64,000 nucleotides of DNA from Syngnathus acus. Taxonomy: Eukaryota > Chordata > Actinopteri > Syngnathiformes > Syngnathidae. Shown here piece by piece: positions 25,901-35,543 of this stretch. Where the stretch lies: the NCBI RefSeq assembly GCF_901709675.1, contig NC_051088.1:5293664-5357663 (forward strand), given 5' to 3'. Positions within the stretch are counted from its first letter, which is position 1. Every line of letters starts with the position of its first letter. Position numbers and translations under genes: made by a program. The notes under the pieces were generated by a model. It was not told the DNA's origin. It worked only from the letters and a program-made list of their open reading frames with translations, and made no database searches.

Positions 25901-28284
25901 CAATAACATAAAAGAAAATGATGCTGTACAAATCAGTATCTAACAAACAGATCCAAACGATTTAGAAGAAACAAGAAAATAATCTAATCATGTTTAATTG
26001 TGTTTGAAGTTTGAAGTGATATAGTGCACTTCTTTCTACTGAGAGCTGATTCATAATTTGCCCTCATCGAGTAGCTAATTAAGGTTAACTAATGTAGTAG
26101 GATGCAGTGCAATCCTGCACCACACCATGGAAAATGACATTCAGAATAATAAACATTGTTAAATCAATAACTCACAACAATCTGCAGACGCGTCGCTTTA
26201 ACCCGGTATACCTAGTTACGTTTTAGGGGGGGCTTAGTATACTTTGTACAAGGGGTTGGAAGAAGAATTGATTTTTGTTGATTAATCATCTATGGATTGC
26301 ATTTTGAAACAACGGAGGCAACATTGTTTGCTTAACTTGACTGCAACCATCAAAGATACTGTTGATTTACCAGGTTAAGAGTTGTTACCAAATTACCATG
26401 GTAATCTAGCCAGGTTAAAAGGGAGCCACCTTCATAACACTGAAAATCCTGGCTTTAGACTCAACGCAGCTCGCCAAGCCATTAATCTCGCTTCGTAGTA
26501 TACTTCTCAGGTCTACATAAAATCCAAGGCTATGTGTGCTCTGTATCAAGTGCCAATGGTCATAGTAAACCTGGCGCACTTGCCAGCCCGACCTAAATCA
26601 TTCTTCTGACAAATTCCACACAGCACAATGGCCACCAACGTCCTTTGACAGAATTCTGAGCGCGGTAACACACTGTAAGGGTATACAGGGTATATGATTG
26701 AATTAACTACCTGAATTATGTTTGTTTACGTGTGTACACGTGCTTTGTTGACAGGAAACCAGCTCACGAGGAAGCATGAGGAGGGGCTTGTGCGAGTGAC
26801 AGAACGAGTGAGGGAGGGAGGTGCAGGGAGAAAAGGCGGAGATGGGGCGGCGGCTGGGGATTAGGGTGGAGTGCACTTTTTCAGCAGGCCAGGAAAATGA
26901 CATGATCTCTAATTACCCACAAAAGCACTGTGTAACCCGAACCACAGATTAGGCGGTATTATCAGGCTTAATAAAACATGACCATCTCTCAGTTTCACTT
27001 GCTTTGCACTGCTGGCACACAAACATTTGTTGCTGCCTATGACACTGACAACGCCTATGTGGCCTCCGTCTTATGTAGCGCCGGTTAAATAGAAACAGGC
27101 ACTGGTATTCCTTGGATGAAAACACAAAAAAGTGTGTTCCTTGGCTTGACTTGACAGAAAATAACAAAATTCCCCAAAACTTTATTGTATTTTTTCATTC
27201 AAGGAAGAGATCCAGGGCAAACATTAAAAAAGTGTTGCAGCATATAGATACAAAATTAAAAACAAACGAACAGTTGTTTTTAATCTTCAATTCGATGATA
27301 CACAGTTGTGTGTCATTTGACCAAAAGAATGATGTTGCATTTGACTGTTTGTTGTCCACCAATGTGTGTCCGGCCGATTTCTTTTCCAGGTCAAATGACA
27401 CCACTTGTTGCAAGGCAATTTTCATGAGGCACAATATGAGCCCCTAAGCATATTGAACAAACATAGGTCGGTCATTGTCACTATGCTGTTTCCATGGTAG
27501 TATTGGGTTAATGAGAAAGGACAGGGAGAGAGCAACAGTTAAAACCTTAATCTTTACGATAACTGAATAAAAAATACCGATGAATCTTTTTTCTGTTAAT
27601 GACTTAGCATTAGCATAGCGCGGATTCTATTGCATCTGCGAAGCCGGTTCATGTTACGAACTGCACTCAGGGTAACTTTTACTCTCCGTTACGTACACAT
27701 TACACTGTACACTGCATTGATACCATCCATTGTGGTGTGGGATACAATTCCACATCATACACAAGCACATGTGCATAGGGAAATACAGCAACCCACACAC
27801 ATGAAACACGCATACACAAACATATGCTGTCTTGGGTCTGGTGGGTTGTGCCAGTAAGTGCTGCTTTAGGCTAGAGATTTTTTTTTAACTGTCTACTGTG
27901 TTATTAACAAAACTATAAAAAGATCAGCTCAAGTTACCCTTTCCTGTCTGTTAACTACCCTCGCAGTGGGATAGGAGGCTGCTGAAGCTTGAAAAGACCT
28001 AAAACAGTCGCTGAAAGCATGACTACATTAACCTTATGTCATTATTTCCAGAATGCTGTGTCTTTTCTTTGCAAGGTCATCACTTAACTCATCTGCATTG
28101 CTCATGGCCATGTGAAAGTATAAAGCTTGACAACCCAAAAAAAGCTTCTTCTTTTTTTTCTTACTTTCTGATATTCTCCACTCGCCGAGCCCTGTACTTC
28201 GTTTTTACTAACCTTGTTCAAGATCCTTTCTCTTTCCATAATTGCGCTTAAGCCAACTCCCATGCTTTAAACCCACTATAATAA
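25901..28284. other. Intron sequence without recognised features
   Basis: Unique AT-rich DNA. A short G run lies at 26226-26232. No element or exon was recognised. Confidence 0.5.
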
Positions 28285-28500
28285 CAGTGCTGACGCCACG
28301 GTATTACAACTTCCATGTGGCAGATTTTCTCAAACACTTCTCCGGCCCTTGTAAACAATCATGAAGCGCATCATTATCTCTCCAAAAGGAGCCACAGTTG
28401 GATTCCCTGAGTTGTTCTGTGGGCTCCCGCGGACTCTGCTACTATTTCAACCTTGCCCAGGCAATTATATTAGCCTGCTAAATATGTCAGACACAATAAA
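28285..28500. promoter_or_regulatory. Candidate intronic regulatory block
   Basis: Complex sequence with GGCAATTATATTAGCCTGC near 28459 and AAGCGCATCATTATC near 28362. Inferred from motif content only. Confidence 0.3.
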
Positions 28501-30025
28501 GAAGTATTCTTGACAGATCACAAAGACTTCACCCTCTCAGCGGTGAAAGAATTTCACTGTGGCTCACAAGGTGAGCATCAATTCAACTTCTGTGTGTGTG
28601 TTATCCCTTCAAACTATAGTGCAAACACTGGGGCCGATTATGTTTGTAAGGGATATTCCATTAAAAAAAAAAGAGTAAAAGAGCCTCACAACCTTGGCAT
28701 GGAGCTTATAGCAGGGCCTGCTGTGTTTGCACAGGACATACCTCAGGAAGCTGAGACAACCGGGAATGTTTGTCCAGATCCCTGCCTCTTCCATTCATAC
28801 ATATATGCATACATGCCCAACATACACAGTACATTTTGTACATGTGTGCAGTATGGAAACTAATGTTGCCCTTCATACCAAAGGTTCTTCTCATCCAATA
28901 TAACCTTTCAGATCAGCATATGCTATTATATAAGGACAATAACAAACCATGTTTGGTAACTTGGATACCATGGACCCCAATATAAGGCCATTTTTAAACG
29001 TGGCATGTAATGATTAATATGTATAATTAAAGACATAGTTTTGCAAAAATAAGAATGATCGTACAACTATATTGACGGTGGGTAAACAACTTGTGTAGAC
29101 TATATATATATATATATATAGAGAGAGAGATACTTATACTATATATATATATATACTTATACTATATACTTTAACACTGTCACACATGGTTATGTCAGAC
29201 TTGTGCAGCCATTAACGAGCATAATCAACATTTAACTAAACACCCAGGGGAGTATTCTGCAGCAAGTGCTGGCATCATTTTCTTCTTTCTTCTTCAGTTG
29301 TAGGAATGAGGATGCCATTGCATAGCCCCATGGGAAGGCCCTGGCAGACTCACGTAAGCACAGCACACAATGACGCATCTGGGCTTCGGTATGGCTAAGA
29401 AGACTGCACTTGTACGTACCAGTCAGCAACCACAACACAGCCACTACAATACATTTCGGCAAATTCATAACATCACAGCCTCGTTGGATGCCGTCAACCC
29501 ACCTGCTAATTTGGAGAGAAAGTAGACTAACTATACTTGGTGTAAAACTGGGCGCATCTCAATTTTCATGACAGGTAAAGTCTATTTTTATGCAAATTTG
29601 GTAGACATGCTGAACGTTCAAGGTGATACAACAGTACACTTGGGTGCCAGTGCCACGGCATAGTGGGTGAAAATCACTGAGTAGGTGACATGATGAGGTT
29701 ACCAGTTGTAAAATAAAATCATCAAGGTGAAAACATTAAATGAAAAAGGAAGCTCTGACTGTCTTACCATGTCAGTCAATCCCAGTTTTATTGAAATAGT
29801 TTCGATAAATATTTCATTTGGTCATAGTCCCCAGTTAAAAACCTGTGTGTTAAAGTGTGGGGAATATGATGTAGTGTCTGTTCGTGCTTGGGCTCCACGG
29901 TCACTGTGTGTCACCAGCTTTTCCACAGTGGTATGCACAGCCTTTCTCTGCACAGGGCTATGAAAGCAATTGTGATTGTGAGTCCGGAGTCAGCAAAACG
30001 CTTGAATGGCCCTGACTTACCCTAA
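28501..30025. other. Intron sequence with AT/GA repeats
   Basis: Apart from the AT/GA microsatellite at 29099-29168, this is unique DNA without recognised features. Confidence 0.5.
29099..29168. repeat. TA microsatellite with a short GA tract and internal duplication
   Basis: TA units, then GAGAGAGA, then ACTTATACTA, then TA units again, with the ACTTATACTATA phrase repeated at 29131 and 29155. TA tracts of this kind can extrude cruciforms. Confidence 0.9.
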
Positions 30026-30052
30026 CACACACACACGCACACACACACACAC
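30026..30052. repeat. Short CA microsatellite
   Basis: CA units with one CG interruption. Confidence 0.85.
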
Positions 30053-30521
30053 TGTCCACATACTGAGCCCCTGATTACTTCAACCCATTTGACTCTCACT
30101 CATCCTTTGATTCTCACTCTTTGCCTCCCTGTCACATGCCACAGAATTTGTCATTACCTAAAAGCGACAACAGTTTACACACGCAACATGAATACGCAAC
30201 AGCCTGCCCGAGTGACGATGCATTTGTTACTTCTGCCAAGGAGGTCGCGTCTTAATGCAGTTTGTCGGCTTGATTGCGAGCAGGATAACGTCAAAACTGC
30301 TCCACCTTGACAAAACTTGACACTTATTTATATGGCTATATGCTGTGCATGCTACATAAGGATGACGTACACAGAACAGAATGTTTCTATCGATCTACTT
30401 GATGCATGATGAGTGTGGATGAAAACCATCTTAATATGTAGTGAAAGTGACCTTTGCACCACACACACACACACAAGCCCAAAATGCACATATGCAGACA
30501 AGGCAGTACTGTAGTTTTAAG

Positions 30522-30552
<31 letters not shown>
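30522..30552. repeat. Poly(A) run of 31 bases
   Basis: A pure A run. The sequence before it has no polyadenylation signal or retrocopy that I recognise, so I treat it as a simple homopolymer. Confidence 0.9.
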
Positions 30553-30553
<1 letters not shown>

Positions 30554-30830
30554 AGGAGCGCGATAAGGCATTCAAATGGAGCGCATCATTCCCCAGCTTA
30601 TCAGAGGCAGCGAGGACCACCAGGCAACAAAGCTTCAGCTCTTCAGTCATGTCCTATCGAGGCAGATATCAGTTGTTGGGAGGATATATGAGCTGGGTGG
30701 GGCCTGAGTGTATAAACACCGGGCCCACTCTCTCTGCACTCTGTGCTCTCGTACTGTAGTCAGTGCCTCGCTGGAGCGGCTGGAGCAGTCACCACTGTTT
30801 GATTAAGGTATTCAAATAAAGGAGCAGACA
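30553..30830. promoter_or_regulatory. Candidate regulatory block containing a core-promoter-like site
   Basis: Balanced-composition unique sequence directly after the poly(A) run, with dense motif-like words and the TATA/exon candidate at 30711-30807. It could be an intronic enhancer, a promoter or both. Confidence 0.35.
30711..30807 (+). promoter_or_regulatory. Candidate TATA promoter and short non-coding first exon, antisense to tox2
   Basis: TATAAAC starts at 30711. An initiator-like TGCACTCT places a possible start (A) at 30738, 27 bases downstream, the normal spacing. The next 70 bases end in AAG followed by GTATTC, a good splice donor at 30808-30809. Together these would give an antisense non-coding exon within tox2 intron 1. 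All three signals are short and could coincide by chance. Confidence 0.3.
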
Positions 30831-30979
30831 AGGTGTTCCCTTCTCCTAGTGCAAACGAAGAGAGCCTGACAAACAAATAACCTCGTTACTGCACGTTACA
30901 ATTGTACAAGTTGGGTGGGGAATGCATCTGGTCTTTCTAAAAGTGCCTTTTTGTGCATCACATGAGTAATACATGTAAG

Positions 30980-31150
30980 CATGCAGCCCGTGAGGCAGCA
31001 GACAGCATTAACAAATGACACAGTTTCATATTATCCCTGCTCAAAGCTGCTGTGGAGCTATTATTCCATATAAATTCTCCCAGGCTCTGCGAGAGCGCCG
31101 CAGAGATAAAAGACGTGAACGCATAGTGAAAATGAAGTGGGCACTGAAAA
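30980..31150. promoter_or_regulatory. Candidate intronic regulatory block
   Basis: Complex sequence with GGAGCTATTATTCCATATAA (31054-31073) and GAGCGCCGCAGAGATAAAAG (31092-31111, with a GATAA word). Inferred from composition. Confidence 0.3.
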
Positions 31151-32675
31151 GTAGTGAAGTAGAAATCTTCAGGGTTATTTATGGATCTTTCTGAATCATC
31201 TCATCCTGCACTTGAAGTATCCCCCACAGTTCATTTTATGCAGCTTTTTCTTCGCACCCAATCGCAAAGCATTATAAGTAGAGTGTTGTCACTTTTCTTA
31301 CCAATGACCAAAAACGAAATTACTGAAATGATTTACAAACATTTTTACAGAGGGATGGGGCACAGGAAATCATTACATTTTGGTCCAGCCTCCAGATATA
31401 TTCCTTATCAACCAGATTGGAGCGATAAACAAACAGCTAATTCAAACAAGCCTGAGGCCAGAAGATGCGCATGTTTTGTGCTCAATATTCTTTGTTGTAC
31501 CTTCTGGCTGATCACCACTGTAACACATATGCTTGTACTGAATGAAATGGGTAGGTGGGTTGCAGGGGGTAAAAAGTGGCACCGACAATCTAACAGCATG
31601 CACGCAAATGATCGTGAATGAAAGCAGCTGCGGTGCCAAAATGAGCAGTGGGACAGCGTCTGAAAGCATGGCGGTGGCACACGTGTTCGCTGTCACATAA
31701 ACTTGCTAATTACTCCAAGTGGGCTTGTGGTCGCATCCACGCAGCATCCAGTGAGAGTCACCAAGCACAGTGCGGATTTACAAATAAACACACTGTAAAG
31801 ATGAAATACAAGCATATGCTCAGGTATTACCAATTAAACTTGCTCTCTATACGCATGTGTGAGAGAGCGAGAGAAAGACTCAGCAGCAAGATAAGCAAAG
31901 CTAAATCTCAGCATGCTCCCCACATTGTCTTACATTAAGTTTTAATTCCCTATCAAGACTATCAAATTTCCCAAATAATCCAGAAAAAAACCCACAAAAT
32001 ATTGTGGTGGGCTGAATATGCAAGGCAGAGATGACAGAAGTTGAATTTTTGGCTCCATAGTGGAGAAGAAAGCATTGAATCAAGATGTCAGACATGATGT
32101 TTTGATTTACAGAACTTATAACCTCACAAATACGTGTCTTCTTTTAATGAATGACAGACAACCTTGAACTTCATTGTGTTAAGATGACAAGCAAGGCATT
32201 GATTGCTATGGTAGTTTACATGTGTTATGGCACCTGCACTTGTGGCCTTACTCTGCTATTTCAGTGCTTCTGTCCGAGTCATGTCACCACATCCAGAAGC
32301 TTTGGCTACAGGATTATGCACTGAGCATATTCTTGGGATGTTCCTAAATCATTTCACCAATAAAAAAATAGAAGCCTAGAATTTTTGAGTCCCAGACGTA
32401 AATATGTGATTGACTATGAACTGTTCCTCACTAACACCTCTCTCTTGTTTCAACTAATTACTGGAATGTTCCGTTCAGTTACACTTTCCATTGCCCACAC
32501 AGTCAGTCATGCAGTTCCTAACAGGGTCATGTATCATTCTATTCACTGTAAAAGGGGGAACATCGTCTTTAGGAAAGAAAGTTCATCAGGGATCAACATG
32601 CATGATTGACCGGGTGAGTGGCAGCATTTGGTACAGGAAAATTTTGGATAGATGGTCTGGCATTGGTATGAACTA
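31151..32675. other. Intron sequence without recognised features
   Basis: Unique DNA. A 146-codon open frame at 31181-31621 has no domain, motif or codon pattern that supports a gene. Confidence 0.5.
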
Positions 32676-32880
32676 TAAACTCACTATAGACACTTTATTA
32701 GGTACACATGCACAATGTGATTCTGTCTTTGTAAAGAGAATGAGCTTTTTAGTATCTGTCGTGGAGATGTGTGCATCAAACGGAGAACAGTTTCTGTCAT
32801 TGTGTCTATCAAACGGAGCGTTCTAAAGGCATCAACGTCTTTCATGGTAGTGTACCTAATGAAGTGGCCAGGGAGTCTCG
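32676..32880. mobile_element. Tc1-derived miniature element (TTATTAGGTACAC family)
   Basis: The left end reads CACTTTATTAGGTACAC and the right end GTGTACCTAATGAAGTGGCC, an inverted pair matching the termini of a widespread fish Tc1-like family (ends of the type CACTGGCCACTTTATTAGG). Only about 205 bases remain, with no transposase. A short phrase (ATCAAACGGAG) occurs twice inside. Confidence 0.8.
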
Positions 32881-33494
32881 AAAGTACCTGGCTTTGTTTT
32901 GCATTATGCTGAATTTGAGGTAATTAGACACAGTGCTGCTCCAACCCCGTTCCAACATGTCACCTCGTTCCCCTCTCAATGGCTTTTAGTATATTACAAA
33001 ACGCGTACTGTGAAATGCCAAGTGCGCACTTCGTGCCAGCGCAGTATGCGGTACGTGTCGCGTTACAAAGCAATTAAGAGTACATTATTGCTCGCACAAT
33101 CCATTCAAGTTATAAAGAATCAAGGAGCCCACTGTGCGTTCTTTACAGCCTTTGCTCCTTCATACTGGAGCGGGACAGCTAAATCACTAAATTGCATATT
33201 TGAGCGTGACATGACCATGGAAATGCCGACCATAAAGATAACACTGCAAAAGTAAAAGTTGCGCTTAACTTGAATTTACAATACCATGTAGAAAACAAAA
33301 TAGAAGTTAAAGCTGTCGTGGTGTTTGGGGATAAAACAAACAAACTATAGGGAGGAAGACGGAACAAGTAAAACGCGCGCAAAACAAAAAAAAAAAAAAA
33401 AAAGGAGAAAAAAGAAAAGAGTCGCAGGTTGGGAAGATGTTGGCGCGTGTACTCACATTCACACTCATGCATAACGTGTTGTTTACTCATTTAC
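32881..33494. other. Start of tox2 intron 1, CpG-enriched
   Basis: The first 600 bases of the intron contain more CpG than the rest (for example the stretch at 33015-33065) and an A-rich tract at 33378-33420. It may hold promoter-downstream regulatory sites. No exon was seen. Confidence 0.4.
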
Positions 33495-33599
33495 CTTGTT
33501 GGAGTGATAATAGTCCAGCGAGCTCAAGCAACTTGGATCAGCGGGTAGGGAGCATGAACCCACATTGGCCGGTGGAGCAGGGTAAAATCTCACGTCCAT
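33495..33599 (-). CDS. tox2: First coding exon of a TOX-family HMG-box regulator, best match tox2 (partial gene)
   Basis: This exon encodes the first 35 residues of a TOX-family nuclear protein. Seen: ATG at 33599 (reading leftward), an MDVRFYP start, then SSLDYYHSNK at the end, followed at once by GTAAAT, a good splice donor (GT at 33494-33493, phase 0). An in-frame TGA lies 12 codons upstream, so this is the first possible start; its context is GAGATGG, a good Kozak match. Known: TOX, TOX2 and TOX3 share the MDVR-YP N-terminus. From memory, TOX2 has LDYYH just before the first coding splice site, whereas TOX and TOX3 have other residues there; mammalian TOX2 has about 33 residues in this exon. 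The HMG box that binds DNA is encoded by later exons outside the window. The residues between the two conserved ends are divergent. TOX-family assignment is strong, the tox2 paralogue call good but not certain. Confidence 0.85.
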
Positions 33600-33625
33600 C
33601 TCAGGTTGAGCGAGCCTGAACGCAT
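33590..33625 (-). other. Upstream ORF overlapping the tox2 start codon
   Basis: An ATG at 33625 opens an 11-codon frame ending in TGA at 33590. It is out of frame with tox2 and overlaps the tox2 ATG by 10 bases. Its start context (TTTCATGC) is weak, so most scanning ribosomes would pass it. If used, it would lower tox2 translation because termination falls after the real start. It is a small frame that could arise by chance. Confidence 0.5.
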
Positions 33626-33793
33626 GAAATCACTCCCAGTTTGGAATCGAACTCACTGTCGTCTCGGTGAAAACACACACGCACATACACACACACACTA
33701 AAGCAAGAAAAGAAAGAGACAATTTGGAGAATATAAGTTGTTCTCGGTGCACTTTCCCCCTTGTTCAGTGCAGGGGCTGGTGCGCAGGGGTCC

Positions 33794-33835
33794 TCAGCGT
33801 GACAAATAGTCCTTCACTCCAAACACAAATGTCAT
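33794..33835 (-). other. Second upstream ORF in the tox2 leader
   Basis: An ATG at 33835 on the minus strand opens a 13-codon frame closing with TGA at 33794, about 200 bases before the tox2 ATG. It would be in the mRNA only if transcription starts farther upstream than 33835 and no leader intron removes it. It may be chance. Confidence 0.3.
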
Positions 33836-34140
33836 GGATGCACACGTGCTGCCACAACTACTGTATATCCGGGTACTCCACAGCAAAACAAACCTCCCAA
33901 GTTAACACTTTCTTTCTTTCTCTCTCTCACTCTCTCCCTTTCTCTTTTTTTTTTTTTTAACTCCACCGCCAAACGTCAGTCTCCTCTGTGCTCTCTCACA
34001 CTGGCTTTGTTATGAACGCGCACATATTCTCGCACTGGTTCCAGTGCGCAGAAGTGGTTGGACTTCCCTCTGCTATGCGACCTCTGCCGATAATACACGG
34101 GAAAGAGGAAAAGAGAAAGAAAGAGGCAGGGGGAGGGGAG

Positions 34141-34163
34141 ATTGGTTGGCTGCCTTGGCAACC
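34141..34163 (-). promoter_or_regulatory. CCAAT box next to an X-box/NFI-like near-palindrome
   Basis: On the minus strand the segment reads GGTTGCCAAGGCAGCC and then AACCAAT. The first part resembles an RFX X-box (GTTGCC..GGCAAC type) and also contains TTGCC/GGCA half sites of NFI type; CCAAT suits NF-Y. The site lies about 540 bases upstream of the tox2 ATG on the gene's own strand, a sensible core-promoter position. Binding is inference. Confidence 0.4.
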
Positions 34164-34240
34164 GTGTGCTCTTTTCTGCAAATGCGCACTCCCGATTAAG
34201 AGCAAATGTAGTGTATAGCTCGCGCGCGCGTATGTGTGCG

Positions 34241-34613
34241 TATTATGTGTGCTGCTTCTATACTGGTGTTCCATAAAGACTCCTTCCCATACGGGTTATT
34301 GTGCCAAGGCATAGTGCAGGACGGGTACTCGCTCACTGAGTTCATTCATGTGCTCTTCCAACACATTTTGTATATATGTGTGTGAGCGAAGTACATTATT
34401 TGCATGACTTTATAAAGTAGAATTCACCTGCTGCAAGCACATTTCTCCCGTTACACACTATTGTTTAACACTAGAGTGGAACCAACACAATCCATTATAA
34501 AAAGCCATTTTCCTCCCTCACATTGAAAAAAATGAAACATGAATCATTCAATTCCAAATTGTGTAACTTCTGCGTGATTTAGGGTAGAAGAGGTAGGAAG
34601 CAAAATGTATTTA
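34241..34613. other. Upstream DNA between the proximal promoter and the miniature element
   Basis: Apart from the motif cluster at 34398-34430, this is unique AT-rich sequence with no coding frame and no repeat I recognise. Confidence 0.5.
34398..34430 (-). promoter_or_regulatory. TATA-like palindrome with octamer and E-box
   Basis: Three motifs are packed in 33 bases: ATTTGCAT (34398-34405, an Oct/POU octamer), the palindrome CTTTATAAAG (34408-34417, a TATA box on either strand) and CACCTG (34425-34430, an E-box). It lies about 0.8 kb upstream of the tox2 ATG and could be a core promoter for a longer tox2 leader or for a divergent transcript. No transcript evidence is available here. Confidence 0.35.
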
Positions 34614-35408
34614 CAGTCAAACCTCGGTTTTCGACCACAATCCGTTCCAGAAGGCGGTTCAAGAAGCGAATCGGTCGAATTCCGAATCTATTTTCCCATT
34701 ACAAATAATAGAAAAAAAAAAAAAAAACGCCTTTTTTAAGCATTTTTTCATTTGCGCATTTTTGTCCGATCGCGCAACTGCAGCGCACCGCCGAACGCGC
34801 AACCGTAGCGCGTCGCCGACCGCGCAACTACACTGCGCTGGTCGCAATATTGTGACAGAGCCGTCGCTGAAATATATAAAATATTTTTAAAGTCACGATG
34901 TACTTTCCAAATTTTAAGTGGACCTAAGTGCGCAGGGAGCTTAATTTTGTCCGATCGCGCAACTGCAGCGCACCGCCGAACGCGCAACCGTATCTCGTCG
35001 CCGACCGCGCAACTGCACCACGCTGGTCGCATTATTGTTGACAGAGCCGTCGCTGATATTTTGAAAATATTTTTAAAGTCCAGATGTACTTTCCAAATTT
35101 TAAGTGGACCTAAGTGCGCAGGGAGCTTAATTTTGTCCGATCGCGCAACCGCACCGCACCACCGAATGCGCAAGCGTAGCGCGTCGCCGACCGCGCAACT
35201 GCACCGCGCTGGTCGCATTATTGTGACAGAGCCGTCGCTGTTATTTAGAAAATATTTTTAAAGTCCTGATGTACTTTCCAAAATTTAAGTGGACCTCAGT
35301 GCGCAGGGAGTTTAATTTAGTCCGATCGCGCAACCGCAGCGCGCCGGGCGCTCACTGTCGCATTTCTTTAAGAGCGTCTTCATGTTTTAGGAAACCGAGG
35401 TTTGACTT
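34614..35408. mobile_element. Tc1/mariner-like miniature element carrying an internal satellite
   Basis: The ends are inverted repeats: AGTCAAACCTCGGTTT at the left and its complement at the right (35393-35408), flanked by TA at 34612-34613 and 35409-35410, the mariner-type target duplication. The left arm continues with a sequence common in fish repeats (tcggttttcgac, then ccgttccaga). There is no transposase. Most of the interior is a CpG-rich tandem array, annotated separately. The element lies about 1 kb upstream of the tox2 start codon, so it may affect the promoter environment. Confidence 0.75.
34761..35385. repeat. CpG-rich satellite, unit about 185 bp, three copies plus a partial fourth
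   Basis: Copies begin at about 34761, 34946, 35132 and 35317 with TTTGTCCGATCGCGCAAC (TTAGTCC in the last), giving periods of 185, 186 and 185 bases. Each copy has a GC-rich half and an AT-rich half. The GC-rich half is itself built from about three 25-bp sub-repeats of the form GCGCAAC..CGCC. The copies differ at only a few positions, which suggests recent expansion inside the element. A long minus-strand open frame here is a by-product of the repeat. Confidence 0.85.
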
Positions 35409-35410
35409 TA

Positions 35411-35543
35411 TTTATTTTATTTATTTATTTTAGTTTCATATTATTAGTCGTTTAATATTATTGTCTGATGTAATTGTGTTTGTTTGTTTGTTTGTTTGTT
35501 TGTTTGTTTGTTTGTTTGTTTGTTTGTTTGTTTGTTTGTTTGT
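35411..35543. repeat. TTTA-rich patch and TTTG microsatellite
   Basis: TTTATTTATTT-type sequence at 35409-35435, then about 17 TTTG/GTTT units at 35476-35543. It adjoins the right end of the satellite-bearing miniature element. Confidence 0.92.

Larger units (their letters stand above)
33600..34240 (-). promoter_or_regulatory. tox2: tox2 5' UTR and proximal promoter region
   Basis: This stretch lies directly upstream of the tox2 start codon and has more CpG than the surrounding AT-rich DNA, including a CG run near 34223-34230. On the minus strand it reads CCAAT/X-box-like site, purine-rich tract (33907-33959, the complement of a CTTT/CTCT run), then the leader with two upstream ORFs. The transcription start cannot be fixed from sequence. 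A pyrimidine-rich tract ending in TTTAG at 33698 looks like a strong splice acceptor, so part of the leader could come from an upstream non-coding exon. Promoter identity is inference from position. Confidence 0.55.

Noticed and set aside
26341-26365. Possible tox2 exon 2 (minus-strand TTTGATGGT)
   Set aside because: The phe-asp-gly word is present but no AG acceptor precedes it and the following residues do not resemble the family.
30522-30552. Poly(A) tail of a processed retrocopy
   Set aside because: No polyadenylation signal, gene-like body or target duplication before it.
31181-31621. 146-codon plus-strand frame
   Set aside because: No recognisable motif and no support from composition; random frames of this size are expected in 64 kb on six frames.
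34748-35218. 156-codon minus-strand frame with repeated peptide units
   Set aside because: It is the translation of the CpG-rich satellite; high GC and few stops explain the length. The unit period is not a constant multiple of three and there is no family match.
34761-35385. CRISPR-like repeat/spacer array
   Set aside because: Units are contiguous 185-bp tandem copies without unique spacers, in a vertebrate genome inside a transposon.
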